From contig NZ_JXBW01000013.1 in the NCBI RefSeq assembly GCF_001447355.1, positions 1-64,000 of the forward strand: a stretch of DNA of 64,000 nt. Direction: 5' to 3'. Of this stretch, positions 1-8,570 are shown piece by piece. The translations under genes were made by a program, and so were the position numbers. The notes beneath the pieces were generated by a model that was not told the origin of the DNA, ran no database searches, and worked only from the letters and a program-made list of their open reading frames with translations. Source of the stretch: Alicyclobacillus tolerans. GTDB taxonomy: Bacteria; Bacillota; Bacilli; Alicyclobacillales; Alicyclobacillaceae. Positions within the stretch are counted from its first letter, which is position 1. Each line of letters opens with the position of its first letter.

Positions 1-92
1 AAACGCAACTGAGGCGAAGTTTGGTCCGATGCGAACACATCTGCAGGCCGAAGGCCGAAGCCGTGTGAGCGAGGAGCAAACGAAGCATGAAA

Positions 93-210
93 GTCTGGTG
101 ACCATAGCGGAGGGGAAACACCCGTACCCATCCCGAACACGGACGTGAAGACCTCCAGCGCCGAGAATACTTGTCTCGAGAGGGACTGGGAAGGTAGGTC
201 GTTGCCAGGC
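93..210 (+). rRNA. rrf: 5S ribosomal RNA
   Basis: About 118 nt match the bacterial 5S pattern: a TCTGGTG 5' arm that pairs with the GCCAGGC 3' arm, and the highly conserved loop GTACCCATCCCGAACACG. The upstream 90 nt look like a 23S-5S spacer, so the window starts at the end of an rRNA operon. A protein reading frame that opens inside this RNA is not a gene. Ends are set by the pairing of the terminal helix and may be off by one or two bases. Confidence 0.93.
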
Positions 211-220
211 AAGAGAGAAC

Positions 221-250
221 AGAGTCAGGCGAAGATGCCTGGCTCTGTTT
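221..250 (+). terminator. Terminator of the rRNA operon
   Basis: The arms AGAGTCAGGC and GCCTGGCTCT (one G-U pair) enclose a six-base loop and are followed by a short T run. The hairpin lies 10 nt past the 5S end, as expected for an rRNA operon terminator. Confidence 0.85.
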
Positions 251-405
251 GCTATATGCACAATTCCTCGCCCGCATCCCCGAAAGCAGAAGCTCAACCC
301 CGGCCGAGTGCATCTGTACGCAAGGCTGAAGCCTGTGAGGCCCTGATACGTATATCCTCTCCAGAAACGCTCACGATAAGTTGGTACAGGATAAGGAGGG
401 GTCGT

Positions 406-771
406 GTGGAAGACGAGTTGGATTATGTTGAACTGGCTGTCGCGGAATTCAAAGACGGTTTAGGCTGGTTTGCCGAGCGCCTTCCAGAGGTGGGCAGGCA
501 GTTCATCTCATATGCAAATGCCTGCTTTCAAGATGGTGAGCTCTCCGAGTTGACGAAACACCTGATTGCCCTCGGAATTGCAGTGCAAATTCAGGACGAG
601 TATTGTATTCTATTTCACGGTCAAAATGCGCTCAGATTAGGAGCTACTGAAAAGCAAATCCTCGAAACACTCGGTGTATGCGGGGCATTCGGTGGTGGCG
701 CGGCTTTGTCACAGGCGGTTACGTTGGTGCGCGACTTGCTCGATTCTCAGGGTCGGGTGGAAGCCCATTAA
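406..771 (+). CDS. Carboxymuconolactone decarboxylase / AhpD-like protein
   Basis: The protein has 121 aa and carries the CMD/AhpD core: a helix with EYCILFH, then a GAT-EKQILETLG stretch and a glycine-rich GGGAALSQA segment. AhpD enzymes use C-x-x-C-x-x-x-H; here the second Cys and the His are kept, but the first Cys position is Asp. Classic disulfide reductase activity is therefore doubtful. I chose GTG at 406 because AGGAGGGG lies directly upstream. The frame is open further upstream, but that stretch overlaps the 5S rRNA and has no family similarity. It stands alone after the rRNA operon. Family assignment is good, function unknown. Confidence 0.75.
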   Translation: MEDELDYVELAVAEFKDGLGWFAERLPEVGRQFISYANACFQDGELSELTKHLIALGIAVQIQDEYCILFHGQNALRLGATEKQILETLGVCGAFGGGAALSQAVTLVRDLLDSQGRVEAH

Positions 772-800
772 CACTTGCTTAGGTGTAAATGTGAACCTTT

Positions 801-822
801 GCGGCGGGACGAATCCCGCCGT
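801..822. terminator. Hairpin between convergent genes
   Basis: GGCGGGA and TCCCGCC enclose a four-base loop in the gap between the CMD gene and the convergent DinB gene. The U-tract is weak on both sides (GTTATGGTTT on plus), so this is a probable but not strong bidirectional terminator. Confidence 0.55.
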
Positions 823-828
823 TATGGT

Positions 829-1296
829 TTAGCCACGTTTGACGAAGAACGGAAGTGGGTCCGCACCACACAGGCGTGCGTAAACAAAGAGCTGCCCTTT
901 GTGGTGAATTTCATGGTCGAGATTCGTTTGCAACAGCGCAGTTGCTGGTAACTTGGCACCAAACAACTGCGTCATGTCCACGAGATTGGCGAACTGATCG
1001 TCCGTCATCGAAGCGATTCGATCGTGTGTCTTTTGTGTCCACTTTGAAATGGACGACTCAAGTGCGTTCATAGTGGATAGGTCGGGCTTTTCAGGGCGTG
1101 TGCCAAGATGGCCTAAGGCTGCCGAATCGGCGAAGAAGTAGCCCGTGGAGACGATGTGCCAAACGAGATCTGCAAAACTCATCGCGCCTGCCCACGGTTG
1201 GAAATCGAGGTGTACCTCACCAACTGCTTTGACGAGGTCGGTCAGTACATCGCGGTGCGCGTGCCAGTGTCCTAAATAGCTTTCAGCCTTCGTCAT
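829..1296 (-). CDS. DinB-family protein
   Basis: This 155-aa protein fits the DinB/YfiT-like four-helix metal-binding family. It shows a WHIV histidine in helix 2 (near residue 47) and a C-terminal HEIHHKGQLF segment, which together supply the usual three metal-binding histidines. Known members range from damage-inducible proteins to thiol S-transferases; the substrate cannot be read from the sequence. The start has a good ribosome site, GAAAGGAGC, about 7 nt upstream on the minus strand. It is monocistronic and convergent with the CMD gene. Confidence 0.82.
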   Translation of the reverse strand: MTKAESYLGHWHAHRDVLTDLVKAVGEVHLDFQPWAGAMSFADLVWHIVSTGYFFADSAALGHLGTRPEKPDLSTMNALESSISKWTQKTHDRIASMTDDQFANLVDMTQLFGAKLPATALLQTNLDHEIHHKGQLFVYARLCGADPLPFFVKRG

Positions 1297-1366
1297 TTAT
1301 AAAGCTCCTTTCACATTGTAATTCGCTTTCAGTCTAACACGATCCGCTATTCTTACAAAAAACAAG

Positions 1367-1394
1367 TTGTCAATAAGTTGGCTTCCTGTACAAT
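1367..1394 (+). promoter_or_regulatory. SigA-type promoter for uppP
   Basis: TTGTCA and TACAAT are separated by 16 nt and lie about 40 nt before the uppP start codon. This is a close match to the vegetative consensus. It sits in the divergent gap with the DinB gene. Confidence 0.6.
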
Positions 1395-1434
1395 TGTGAA
1401 GGGTGTCAACTTTCCTTGAAAGGCAGGACATTGG

Positions 1435-2268
1435 ATGCATCTTTTACAGGTCATCATCTACGGTATCGTACAAGGTATTACTGAGTTGTTCCCGATCTCA
1501 AGCGTCGGACATGCCGTCATTCTCCCGTACTTGTTCCATTGGACGCAATTCTCAGATTCAAAGGTATTTCTTCCGTTCGTCGTGATGTTGCATCTTGGCA
1601 CAGGTCTCGCACTCCTGATTTATTTCCTGCCGGAGTGGATTCGCTTGATTGCTTCCTTGTTCATTCGCGATCGACGTGAAGAGCGAAAGACATTCCTGTT
1701 ACTTGTTGCGGCAACCATTCCAGCCGCCATCTTGGGAAAGCTGTTTGAGCACAAGTTACAGGCACTGTTTCCGTCTGCGTTGTCGGCATCCATCTTTCTT
1801 ATCGTCAATGGCCTTATCCTGTTTTGGGCCGATGCGATGCGCAAACGCCGCCGACGTACGAGCGAGATCGCCGATATGTCGTACCGGCGCAGTTTTTTGA
1901 TTGGCGTCGTGCAGGCCTTCGCGCTCATTCCGGGATTCTCGCGCAGCGGTATTACCATGACGGCGGGGCTTGGCAGCGGCCTTTCCTATGATGAGGCAGC
2001 CCGATTCAGCTTCTTGCTTGCGACGCCGGTCATTTTAGGTGCTGGCGTCTTGGAAGTGCCGAAGATGTTGCACGATCACAATCATCAAATGTTGCATTAT
2101 GGTCTACTCGGGGGCTTGTTTGCTGGTATTCTCGCTTTGCTCAGTACAGCTTTTCTTATGCGTTACTTTCAGAGTAGCGAAGTGCGTGCACAACGGCCGT
2201 TTGGCTGGTATTGTATTGTTGTAGGAATTGTCGTTGCTGTCATGTCCATGGCAAATCTCCATTTTTAA
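1435..2268 (+). CDS. uppP: Undecaprenyl-diphosphatase UppP/BacA
   Basis: This 277-aa integral membrane phosphatase converts undecaprenyl diphosphate to the monophosphate, recycling the lipid carrier for peptidoglycan and other wall polymers; extra copies give bacitracin resistance. The two family signatures are present: the N-terminal VQGITELFPISSVGH stretch (residues about 12-26) and PGFSRSGIT (about 166-174), which form the active site in BacA. Length and hydrophobic profile fit the family. The ATG follows AAAGGCAGG. The preceding -35/-10 pair and the hairpin at about 2285-2306 (GGCGGG/CCCGCC) suggest a single-gene unit. Confidence 0.92.
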   Translation: MHLLQVIIYGIVQGITELFPISSVGHAVILPYLFHWTQFSDSKVFLPFVVMLHLGTGLALLIYFLPEWIRLIASLFIRDRREERKTFLLLVAATIPAAILGKLFEHKLQALFPSALSASIFLIVNGLILFWADAMRKRRRRTSEIADMSYRRSFLIGVVQAFALIPGFSRSGITMTAGLGSGLSYDEAARFSFLLATPVILGAGVLEVPKMLHDHNHQMLHYGLLGGLFAGILALLSTAFLMRYFQSSEVRAQRPFGWYCIVVGIVVAVMSMANLHF

Positions 2269-2371
2269 TTGACACCACGATGAGGGCGGGTACAAGGTTG
2301 CCCGCCTGCGTCGTGTCGGGTGATTCGAGACACGAAATACATGGGTTCAGTGGCCGGAATGGGGTGGTTTT

Positions 2372-3568
2372 ATGGCAGTGGTGCAAGGGGTGCGCGAGCA
2401 AGGTAGAATGAACCGGGATGCGGTATGGAGCGTCTGCGGCACGCACGTTCTGAATGACGTATCTACGACAGGGCTTGTCCCGGCACTGACACAGATGTAT
2501 AAACCTATCTACCATCTCAATTATACGCAGATAAGTCTTATCGTACTCGTCTCCTATCTGGCATCCTCCATTTCCCAACCTTTGTTTGGGGCGTGGGCGG
2601 ATCGACATCCCCGCGCCTGGATGCTGCCGCTTGGTCTTTTTCTTTCGACGATAGGCATTACACTCACAGGTATTGCGCCGAGCTACACGATTTTGCTGAT
2701 CTTTGTGGCGATAAGTGGGCTTGGATCAGGGGCGTTCCACCCTGAGGCATCGCGCGTGACACACCTTGCAGCGGGTCGCGTCAAGGGCCTTGCGCAAGCT
2801 ATCTTTCAGGTTGGTGGCAACGGGGGGCAGGCCATTGGGCCTTTGATCGTATCCCTCTTTTTGTTGTCCACCGGCATTCATGGCGTCCTATGGATGTTTG
2901 TGGCGGTGGCCTTGGGACTCATTCTGACCTTGCGCCTGTATCCTTGGTACCGGGATGGGCTACGGGACTATGGTAAAAAGATGCGCGAGGTGGATGGGGA
3001 GAATCAGATTGGGGCGGTCGTTTTGCTCGTGATCGTAATCGTCCTGCGATCCTGGTGCCAAATCGGCATTGCGCAGTTTATGCCGTTCTACTACGCACAC
3101 AAGTATGGGATGGGCTATCATCTGTCGGATACGTTCACGTTCGTCTTTTTAGGTGCAGGTGCCATAGGTACGTTCATTGGTGGCGCATTGGCCGATCGCA
3201 TGCCGAAACAGCGCATCTTGTTGTACTCCATGTTGTGTTCAATTCCGTTCGGGCTTGGCCTGCCGTTTTTCAGTGGCCTTTGGGCGCTTGTCGTGCTGAT
3301 TCCGTTCGGCTTTTTCATCCTCTCTTCGTTCGCTGTTACGGTCGTGTATATGCAACACCTGCTACCCCGGAACATTTCACTCGCTTCAGGACTAACGATT
3401 GGTTTCGGCGTCGGGGCAGGCGGTATTGGCGCGACGTTTTTCGGCATTCTGGCCGATCGCGTCGGATTGTCTACGGTATTCTACATTCTTATGTTTGTGC
3501 CAGTTGCAGGCGCGCTTTTGTCTCTGTTTTTACCGAACGACCATAAAACCAGGGCGAAGGTCGCCTAG
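2372..3568 (+). CDS. MFS transporter, fosmidomycin-resistance (Fsr) type
   Basis: A 398-aa, twelve-helix major facilitator protein. The N-terminal HVLNDVSTTGLVPALTQ segment, the loop DRHPRAWMLP after helix 2 and GLGSGAFHPEASRV are typical of Fsr, a drug exporter that confers fosmidomycin resistance in E. coli. The second half repeats the loop as DRMPKQRILL. The real substrate is not deducible. The start is either ATG 2372 (GGGGTGG upstream) or ATG 2408 (MNRDAVWS); the second fits Fsr proteins equally well. It is monocistronic with a strong terminator 50 nt downstream. Confidence 0.83.
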   Translation: MAVVQGVREQGRMNRDAVWSVCGTHVLNDVSTTGLVPALTQMYKPIYHLNYTQISLIVLVSYLASSISQPLFGAWADRHPRAWMLPLGLFLSTIGITLTGIAPSYTILLIFVAISGLGSGAFHPEASRVTHLAAGRVKGLAQAIFQVGGNGGQAIGPLIVSLFLLSTGIHGVLWMFVAVALGLILTLRLYPWYRDGLRDYGKKMREVDGENQIGAVVLLVIVIVLRSWCQIGIAQFMPFYYAHKYGMGYHLSDTFTFVFLGAGAIGTFIGGALADRMPKQRILLYSMLCSIPFGLGLPFFSGLWALVVLIPFGFFILSSFAVTVVYMQHLLPRNISLASGLTIGFGVGAGGIGATFFGILADRVGLSTVFYILMFVPVAGALLSLFLPNDHKTRAKVA

Positions 3569-3614
3569 TAGATACGGTATCTTCGCGAGTTAATTCAAAT
3601 CGGGAGCAGTATCA

Positions 3615-3666
3615 GCCAGGGCTGCGTCTACCGCCGAGAACAAACGGTGGAGATGCAGCCCTGGTG
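3615..3666. terminator. Bidirectional terminator between convergent genes
   Basis: A long inverted repeat with arms CCAGGGCTGC and GCAGCCCTGG plus imperfect inner pairing fills the gap between the plus-strand MFS gene and the minus-strand solute-binding gene. Its position after both stop codons supports termination in both directions, though neither side has a long T run. Confidence 0.65.
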
Positions 3667-3669
3667 CCA

Positions 3670-5370
3670 TTAGGTGCGCGGTTTCAGTTGGGAGAGCACG
3701 ATGGAAGCGGGTAACGGGCTATCCGGCGAAGGATAAATCCAGAGATTTTGCTTCGTCGGAAAACCTGTAAATTGTGAGTCGTTATACTCGTACCACAAGG
3801 CGCCGTCCAGTAGACAGATGACGGGGAGCTGTTGCGCCACGATGTGCTCCACCTTGTACAAGTCCTTCTTTTGTTGGGCGAGATTTGTGGTCGCCGAATA
3901 GTTGCTCAGCGCGGCATCGACTGCCGCATTGTGAAATCCCTCGAGATTAAAGTTGCCGTTTGTATCCAGCATGTCGTAGTAGGTCGTGTACGGTGTCGGA
4001 CCCGTGTTTGTCCACGAGATGGCGAGCGCATACTTGGGGATCTGTCCCTTGCCTGGGTCAATCAAGTTATAATAGGCTGCGTAATCCTTCTGGTCGACCT
4101 GTACAGCAATACCGACTTGCTGTAATTGTTGCTTGATTAGCAGCGCATCCTCGTCCCAATCGCTCCAACCGGAAACGGTAAGCAGGTCGAAGGAAAGTTT
4201 CTGACCGTTCTTTTCAAAGATGCCATCTGAGCCTCGATGAAATCCTGCCTTCTCCAAGGTTTCGATGGCTAGTTTGTCATTGACCGTAAATGATTTTTCG
4301 GATGGAGTGAGATCAGGTGCTTCCCAAGCTTGGTCGCTGGGCAGAACCAGGCTCGTTGGCGTGCCAGGCTTTTCGTATCCCGTCTCACCCTTTGTCGACA
4401 GGACATTGCGATTAATAGCGTCGTTGATGGCTTCGCGGACGGGCAATTGGGCAAGCAGGGGATTGTGTAGATTTGGATACAACTCGACTGGCTCACTCGG
4501 CGGGAAGTAGTAGTGATTGTGCGCTGGATCTGCTTTTACGAAAGTCGTTTCAATATTGGGAATATCGATGCCGCCGTATTTAATTTGACCGCTAGCGAGT
4601 GCCAGATCCGCGCCCTGGTTGCCACCATACGCCGGGTAGCTCAGCGTCTGAACCTTAGGTTTCCCGCCGTAGTACAATGGGTTTGCGGTGAATTTATAAT
4701 CTTGCGGCGAGAAGTAAGACACCTTGAATGGGCCGGTGCCGATTGCATTTTGCGATGTGATTTTTGCCTTTGTCGGATCCCCGAGAGGTTTCCATTGCGA
4801 CTCGGGGACGATATATGTGGATCCTAGCACGTACGTTTCGGCGAACGGAATATTGGCTGTTTTAAACTGAAAGACGACGGTGTGTGGGCCAGCTGCCTTC
4901 ACGCTCGTCAACTGCTGCCATATGCCATTCGTGTCCGCGTCTGGATACCGCTTCAGTTCCATGAACGTAAAGACGACGTCTGTCGACGTGAATGCTTTCC
5001 CGTCTTGCCATTTCGCGTTCGGGCGGAGCTGAACAGTCAGCGTCTTGTTGTCCTCACTGAATTTAAAGCTTGTGCCAAGCAGGTTAAATTGTTTGCCAGT
5101 GACCGATTCGAAATAAAACAGCGGCTGATACACGTTGCCTATGGTTCCGCCCAGTGCCGACGAGTCAAAAGGATTGAAATTGTCTTGCCAGGATGGCGTT
5201 GGGTTGCTACAGACTGTGAGGGTGGTGCCTGAGGAGATGCTCGCTTGACCCGGTAATGACGTCGTTGTTTTTGACGATCCGGCGCTTGCTACGCCAGCGT
5301 ATGTTCCGCCTGCGACGACGACCGCAGCTGCCACGGCGATGCCGGCGACGTACTTTCTCTTCATCTGCAT
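3670..5370 (-). CDS. ABC transporter substrate-binding protein, family 5 (OppA/peptide-sugar type)
   Basis: A 566-aa secreted binding protein. The first 35 residues are a signal peptide (MQMKRKYV, then a hydrophobic stretch ending ASAGSS) without a lipobox Cys. The mature part has the SBP_bac_5 pattern, including the LRPNAKWQDGKAFTSTDVVF signature near residues 125-145. The family binds peptides, nickel or oligosaccharides. No permease or ATPase gene is adjacent, so it must work with a transporter encoded elsewhere. I chose the ATG at 5370 because AAAGGGGGC lies 7 nt upstream; a longer frame adds a cysteine-rich leader that does not look like a signal peptide. Ligand unknown. Confidence 0.85.
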   Translation of the reverse strand: MQMKRKYVAGIAVAAAVVVAGGTYAGVASAGSSKTTTSLPGQASISSGTTLTVCSNPTPSWQDNFNPFDSSALGGTIGNVYQPLFYFESVTGKQFNLLGTSFKFSEDNKTLTVQLRPNAKWQDGKAFTSTDVVFTFMELKRYPDADTNGIWQQLTSVKAAGPHTVVFQFKTANIPFAETYVLGSTYIVPESQWKPLGDPTKAKITSQNAIGTGPFKVSYFSPQDYKFTANPLYYGGKPKVQTLSYPAYGGNQGADLALASGQIKYGGIDIPNIETTFVKADPAHNHYYFPPSEPVELYPNLHNPLLAQLPVREAINDAINRNVLSTKGETGYEKPGTPTSLVLPSDQAWEAPDLTPSEKSFTVNDKLAIETLEKAGFHRGSDGIFEKNGQKLSFDLLTVSGWSDWDEDALLIKQQLQQVGIAVQVDQKDYAAYYNLIDPGKGQIPKYALAISWTNTGPTPYTTYYDMLDTNGNFNLEGFHNAAVDAALSNYSATTNLAQQKKDLYKVEHIVAQQLPVICLLDGALWYEYNDSQFTGFPTKQNLWIYPSPDSPLPASIVLSQLKPRT

Positions 5371-5559
5371 GTAGCCCCCTTTTTGACAATTGCAAGCATT
5401 TGCCATACCAAGCTGTGCGCTTGTTTCATTTCACCTGAGGCGCACATCGTTTTGGCGTTTTGCTCTTATCTTGTCGAACTTCCATCTTGCATGAGTTGGT
5501 TGTCAGACCTGCAATCCTTATGGGAACAACCCGCTCACGGAACTGATCTTACGCTTCTG

Positions 5560-5573
5560 GGTAAGCGCTTTCA
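5560..5573. promoter_or_regulatory. cre-like operator in the 5371-5770 gap
   Basis: GGTAAGCGCTTTCA differs from the catabolite-responsive element consensus TGWAANCGNTNWCA only at its first base. It lies in the 400-nt divergent gap between the solute-binding gene (minus) and the SDR gene (plus), about 190 nt from either start. It suggests CcpA or another LacI-family repressor acting on one of the two. I found no other clear feature in this gap. Confidence 0.45.
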
Positions 5574-5770
5574 ATACCCTTTTGCAATTTTCTATATAGG
5601 ATACGTAGACTCTATTGTGCGTTCGCTTCCATCCACCTTTGCGTCCGCACATACTCCTATCTTATACATTTCCTTTATCTCTCTCACACGCTTCCGTTAC
5701 ACTAGAAATGTGGCGTCACGAGCTTGGCTGCCGTTCAGGCGATGTGCGACAGGAAGGAAGGATGTTGGGC

Positions 5771-6553
5771 ATGGATCTGGGTATTCGCGGAAAAGTGGCA
5801 ATTGTGACCGGAGGTAGCAAGGGGATCGGACTGCGTACCGCTCGTCTGCTCGCCCTGGAAGGCGCGCAAGTGGCGATTTGCGCGCGTACAGAAGCGGCCC
5901 TGCAGACAGCAGCGGCGTCTATCGAACAGGAGTCGGGTGGCAAAGTGCTGGCCATACCGACCGACGTTCGCGATCCCGCTCTATGCCGGAACTTTGTCGA
6001 ACAGGTACATAGCCATTTTGGACGGATCGACATTCTCATTAACAACGCAGGTACGGCAAATGCCCACGCTTTTCTGGAGGTCGACGACGAAATTTGGCGC
6101 GGTGATTTGGACTTAAAGCTGTTTGCCGCCATTCATTGTTCGCGTGCCGCAGTGCCGTATATGGAACGGCAAGGGGGCGGCGCTATTGTCAATGTGGCAG
6201 CCGTTGGCGGCAAGACGCCCGGGGCTTCTTCATTGCCGTCTTCTGTCAGCCGAGCTGCTGGTCTTGCGCTGACGAAAGCTATGAGCAAAGATTTAGGCAC
6301 AATGGGCATTCGCGTCAATGCCGTTTGTATCGGCCAAATTCGTAGTGCTCAAATCGAAAACATGTGGCAGCAAGCGTACCCTGACCTCGCGTGGGAAGAG
6401 TTTGCCCGCCTGCCGCAGCACGGGATTCCACTCGGCCGTATCGGCGACACGGATGAAGCTGCCCGGGTCATCGCGTTCCTGGCCTCGGATGCAGCTTCGT
6501 ATATCACGGGTACAGCGCTGAACATCGACGGCGGCTTGGCGGCGGCGCTTTAA
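5771..6553 (+). CDS. Divergent short-chain dehydrogenase/reductase without the usual catalytic residues
   Basis: A 260-aa SDR with a standard NAD(P)-binding half: TGGSKGIG (residues 13-20), a D65 V in the adenine pocket and NNAG (91-94). The C-terminal IDGG also fits. The catalytic tetrad N-S-Y-K is replaced: the Asn position reads K (DLKLFA), the Ser region reads NVAAVGG, and YxxxK reads SxxxR (S157, R161). SDRs with this KTPGxxSLPxSVSRAA pattern form a known divergent group of unclear chemistry. ATG 5771 is preferred because AGGAAGGAAG is 10 nt upstream; ATG 5762 is possible. It is convergent with the aminotransferase gene. Confidence 0.78.
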   Translation: MDLGIRGKVAIVTGGSKGIGLRTARLLALEGAQVAICARTEAALQTAAASIEQESGGKVLAIPTDVRDPALCRNFVEQVHSHFGRIDILINNAGTANAHAFLEVDDEIWRGDLDLKLFAAIHCSRAAVPYMERQGGGAIVNVAAVGGKTPGASSLPSSVSRAAGLALTKAMSKDLGTMGIRVNAVCIGQIRSAQIENMWQQAYPDLAWEEFARLPQHGIPLGRIGDTDEAARVIAFLASDAASYITGTALNIDGGLAAAL

Positions 6554-6650
6554 GAAGCTGTCCGGCGGGCCCGTAAGGGCCCCGCTCAGACGCCTGGAAG
6601 TAACCCGCTATGGCCAAGCGTGGCCAGTCGGTGGCCTCTCACCCAAACGT

Positions 6651-7811
6651 TTAGTGCCGCTTCAGCCATTCTCCGATGCGCCGGGCCGCCTCCTGCAAGA
6701 CGTCGATGTCGCGGACAAACGCCATCCGCACGTAACCTTCGCCGCGCGGTCCGAAGGCGATGCCAGGCGTCACCGCGACGCCCGTCGCACGTAACAAATT
6801 CAGTGCAAACGGGTAAGAGTCTTCTCCATTCGGCGTCTTGGCCCATACGAACATGGTCGCAGCAGGCCTCCTGACCTCCCATCCGGTTTCGACGAGTGCA
6901 CCGCAGAACGCGTCCCGTCGCTCCATATAGGCGATCCGCTGGCGCTCATAGCCGTCCCAGGGCTCGCGCAAGGCCGCGATCGCCGCGCGTTGAATGGGTA
7001 GGAACACGCCGAAGTCCATATGCGACTTGAGTTTGCGCAGGCAGTCCAATGCGGTTGGGTTGCCGACCGCATAGGCGATGCGAGCGCCGGCAAGATTGTA
7101 GGTCTTCGACAACGAGTTAAACTCGATTGCCACGTCCTTTGCGCCGGGAATGGAAAGAATGCTGATGGCCTCATTGTCGTCAAATACGAGTTCTGAATAG
7201 GCGAAATCGTGGACGATGAAGATATCATGTTGGTGTGCCAAGCGCACCACGTGCTCGAACATCTCGCGCGTCGCGAGACCCGCCGTGGGATTGCTCGGAT
7301 AATTGAGAATCATCATCTTCGCCTGTTCCAAATATTGCCTCGGCAGATCGTCAAGACGCGGATGAAGCGTATTGGGATCGACCGGAATGGGCATCACCTC
7401 GCCGCCGGCCAGGCGTACGCCCGCCTCGTAAATCGGGTAGCCGGGGTCGGGGATGAGGACGAGATCGCCCGGGTTGATGAACGTCAACGCGAGATGGCTC
7501 AGTCCTTCTTGCGATCCCGCGAGTTGCAGCACCTCGTGCACGGGGTCGAGGGTGACGCCATAGCGCTCGTAGAATGCTGCCACAGCCTCTTGAAACGCGG
7601 GCAACGCAGTGATGGCATATCCGTATTGGTTTGTTTCGGCTGCGTGTTTTGTCAATTCCGCGATGGCGTGTGCAGGCGGTGGAAAATCCGGACTGCCGAC
7701 GCTGAGATCGATGACATCGTCGCCAGCTGCCAGCCGTTGACCTTTGGCTAAGGCGAGGTCTTGAAATACGCCTTCGGGCAAATTTTGCAGGCGTTTGGAT
7801 GGGGTGATCAT
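6651..7811 (-). CDS. PLP-dependent aminotransferase, class I/II (LL-DAP aminotransferase-like)
   Basis: A 386-aa fold-type I aminotransferase. Visible hallmarks are SVGSPDFPPP at the N-terminus, NYPSNPTAG (170-178), HDFAYSEL for the cofactor Asp/Tyr region, and SLSKTYNLAGARIAY, where K236 forms the Schiff base with pyridoxal phosphate. The pattern resembles the group annotated as LL-diaminopimelate, alanine or aspartate aminotransferase in Bacillota; the amino donor cannot be fixed. ATG 7811 has GAGGAGTAAGG upstream; the longer frame has no such site. It is divergent from the PurN-like gene with a gap of about 95 nt. Confidence 0.86.
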   Translation of the reverse strand: MITPSKRLQNLPEGVFQDLALAKGQRLAAGDDVIDLSVGSPDFPPPAHAIAELTKHAAETNQYGYAITALPAFQEAVAAFYERYGVTLDPVHEVLQLAGSQEGLSHLALTFINPGDLVLIPDPGYPIYEAGVRLAGGEVMPIPVDPNTLHPRLDDLPRQYLEQAKMMILNYPSNPTAGLATREMFEHVVRLAHQHDIFIVHDFAYSELVFDDNEAISILSIPGAKDVAIEFNSLSKTYNLAGARIAYAVGNPTALDCLRKLKSHMDFGVFLPIQRAAIAALREPWDGYERQRIAYMERRDAFCGALVETGWEVRRPAATMFVWAKTPNGEDSYPFALNLLRATGVAVTPGIAFGPRGEGYVRMAFVRDIDVLQEAARRIGEWLKRH

Positions 7812-7906
7812 AGGCCTTACTCCTCGCTCGCGATATTGTGACGTCGGGGCTGATAAGCTGCGCCCCTTCTTTCCAGCATACAAAGATCTTGAGGAGTGTC
7901 ATAGAC

Positions 7907-8506
7907 TTGACGTTGCGAATTGGATTTTTAGCATCCTATAACGGCTCTGGTATGCGTTCGGTGGTACAGGCCATAGAGGCTGGGCATCTCGACGCCACGC
8001 CTGCTGTGATTATCAGTAACAATCCCGACAGCCAAGCTTTGGTGTTTGCGCGAGATCGGCAACTGCCACACGTCTGCATCAATGCGTATCGCGCGGGTGG
8101 TGAGGATGCCGCGGACGCGGAAATTGCGCGAACGCTTATGGAGGCACAGGTAGATCTGGTCGTTTTGTCTGGCTACATGAAACGCATAGGGCCCAAAACG
8201 CTCGCGGCTTTTGCCAATCGCATTCTCAATATTCACCCAAGCTTATTGCCGAACTTCGGAGGGCAAGGCATGTACGGCATGCGCGTGCACGAAGCCGTGA
8301 TCGCAGCAGGTGTGCAGGAATCTGGTGCGACCGTACACGTCGTCGACGACGAATACGATCACGGCCGCATCCTGGCGCAAGCCCGCGTGCCTGTGCTGCC
8401 AGACGATTCTGCGCAGTCCCTGCGCGAGCGTGTGGCAGAGCAAGAAGGACCTCTTTATGTACAGGTTCTACAGCGGATCGCGCGAGGCGAGTTGCATCTG
8501 GTTTGA
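7907..8506 (+). CDS. Phosphoribosylglycinamide formyltransferase-like protein (PurN family)
   Basis: A 199-aa formyltransferase-fold protein. It has the folate-site motif NIHPSLLP with the catalytic Asn108 and His110, followed by the DDEYDHG segment that carries the catalytic Asp. PurN transfers formyl from 10-formyl-THF to GAR in purine synthesis. The segment GGQGMYGMRVHEAV is more like the PurN-like branch found as a lone gene than the Bacillus pur-operon enzyme, and no pur gene is nearby. The start is probably TTG 7907, about 10 nt after GAGGAG; no ATG or GTG fits the family N-terminus (MTLRIGFLASYNGSG). Confidence 0.75.
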   Translation: MTLRIGFLASYNGSGMRSVVQAIEAGHLDATPAVIISNNPDSQALVFARDRQLPHVCINAYRAGGEDAADAEIARTLMEAQVDLVVLSGYMKRIGPKTLAAFANRILNIHPSLLPNFGGQGMYGMRVHEAVIAAGVQESGATVHVVDDEYDHGRILAQARVPVLPDDSAQSLRERVAEQEGPLYVQVLQRIARGELHLV

Positions 8507-8570
8507 TTTGGATAGTGTGTGCGAGTGTGATACCCTGTTTGGGTGAACAGTCAACCTGGGGGTGTGCGTG

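Noticed and set aside
145..405. Open frame upstream of the CMD gene, starting inside the 5S rRNA
   Set aside because: It overlaps the 5S rRNA and its terminator and shows no family similarity; GTG 406 has a strong ribosome site.
6565..6590. GC-rich hairpin between the SDR and aminotransferase genes as a terminator
   Set aside because: Pairing needs a mismatch or bulge and there is no T run; kept only as a possibility.
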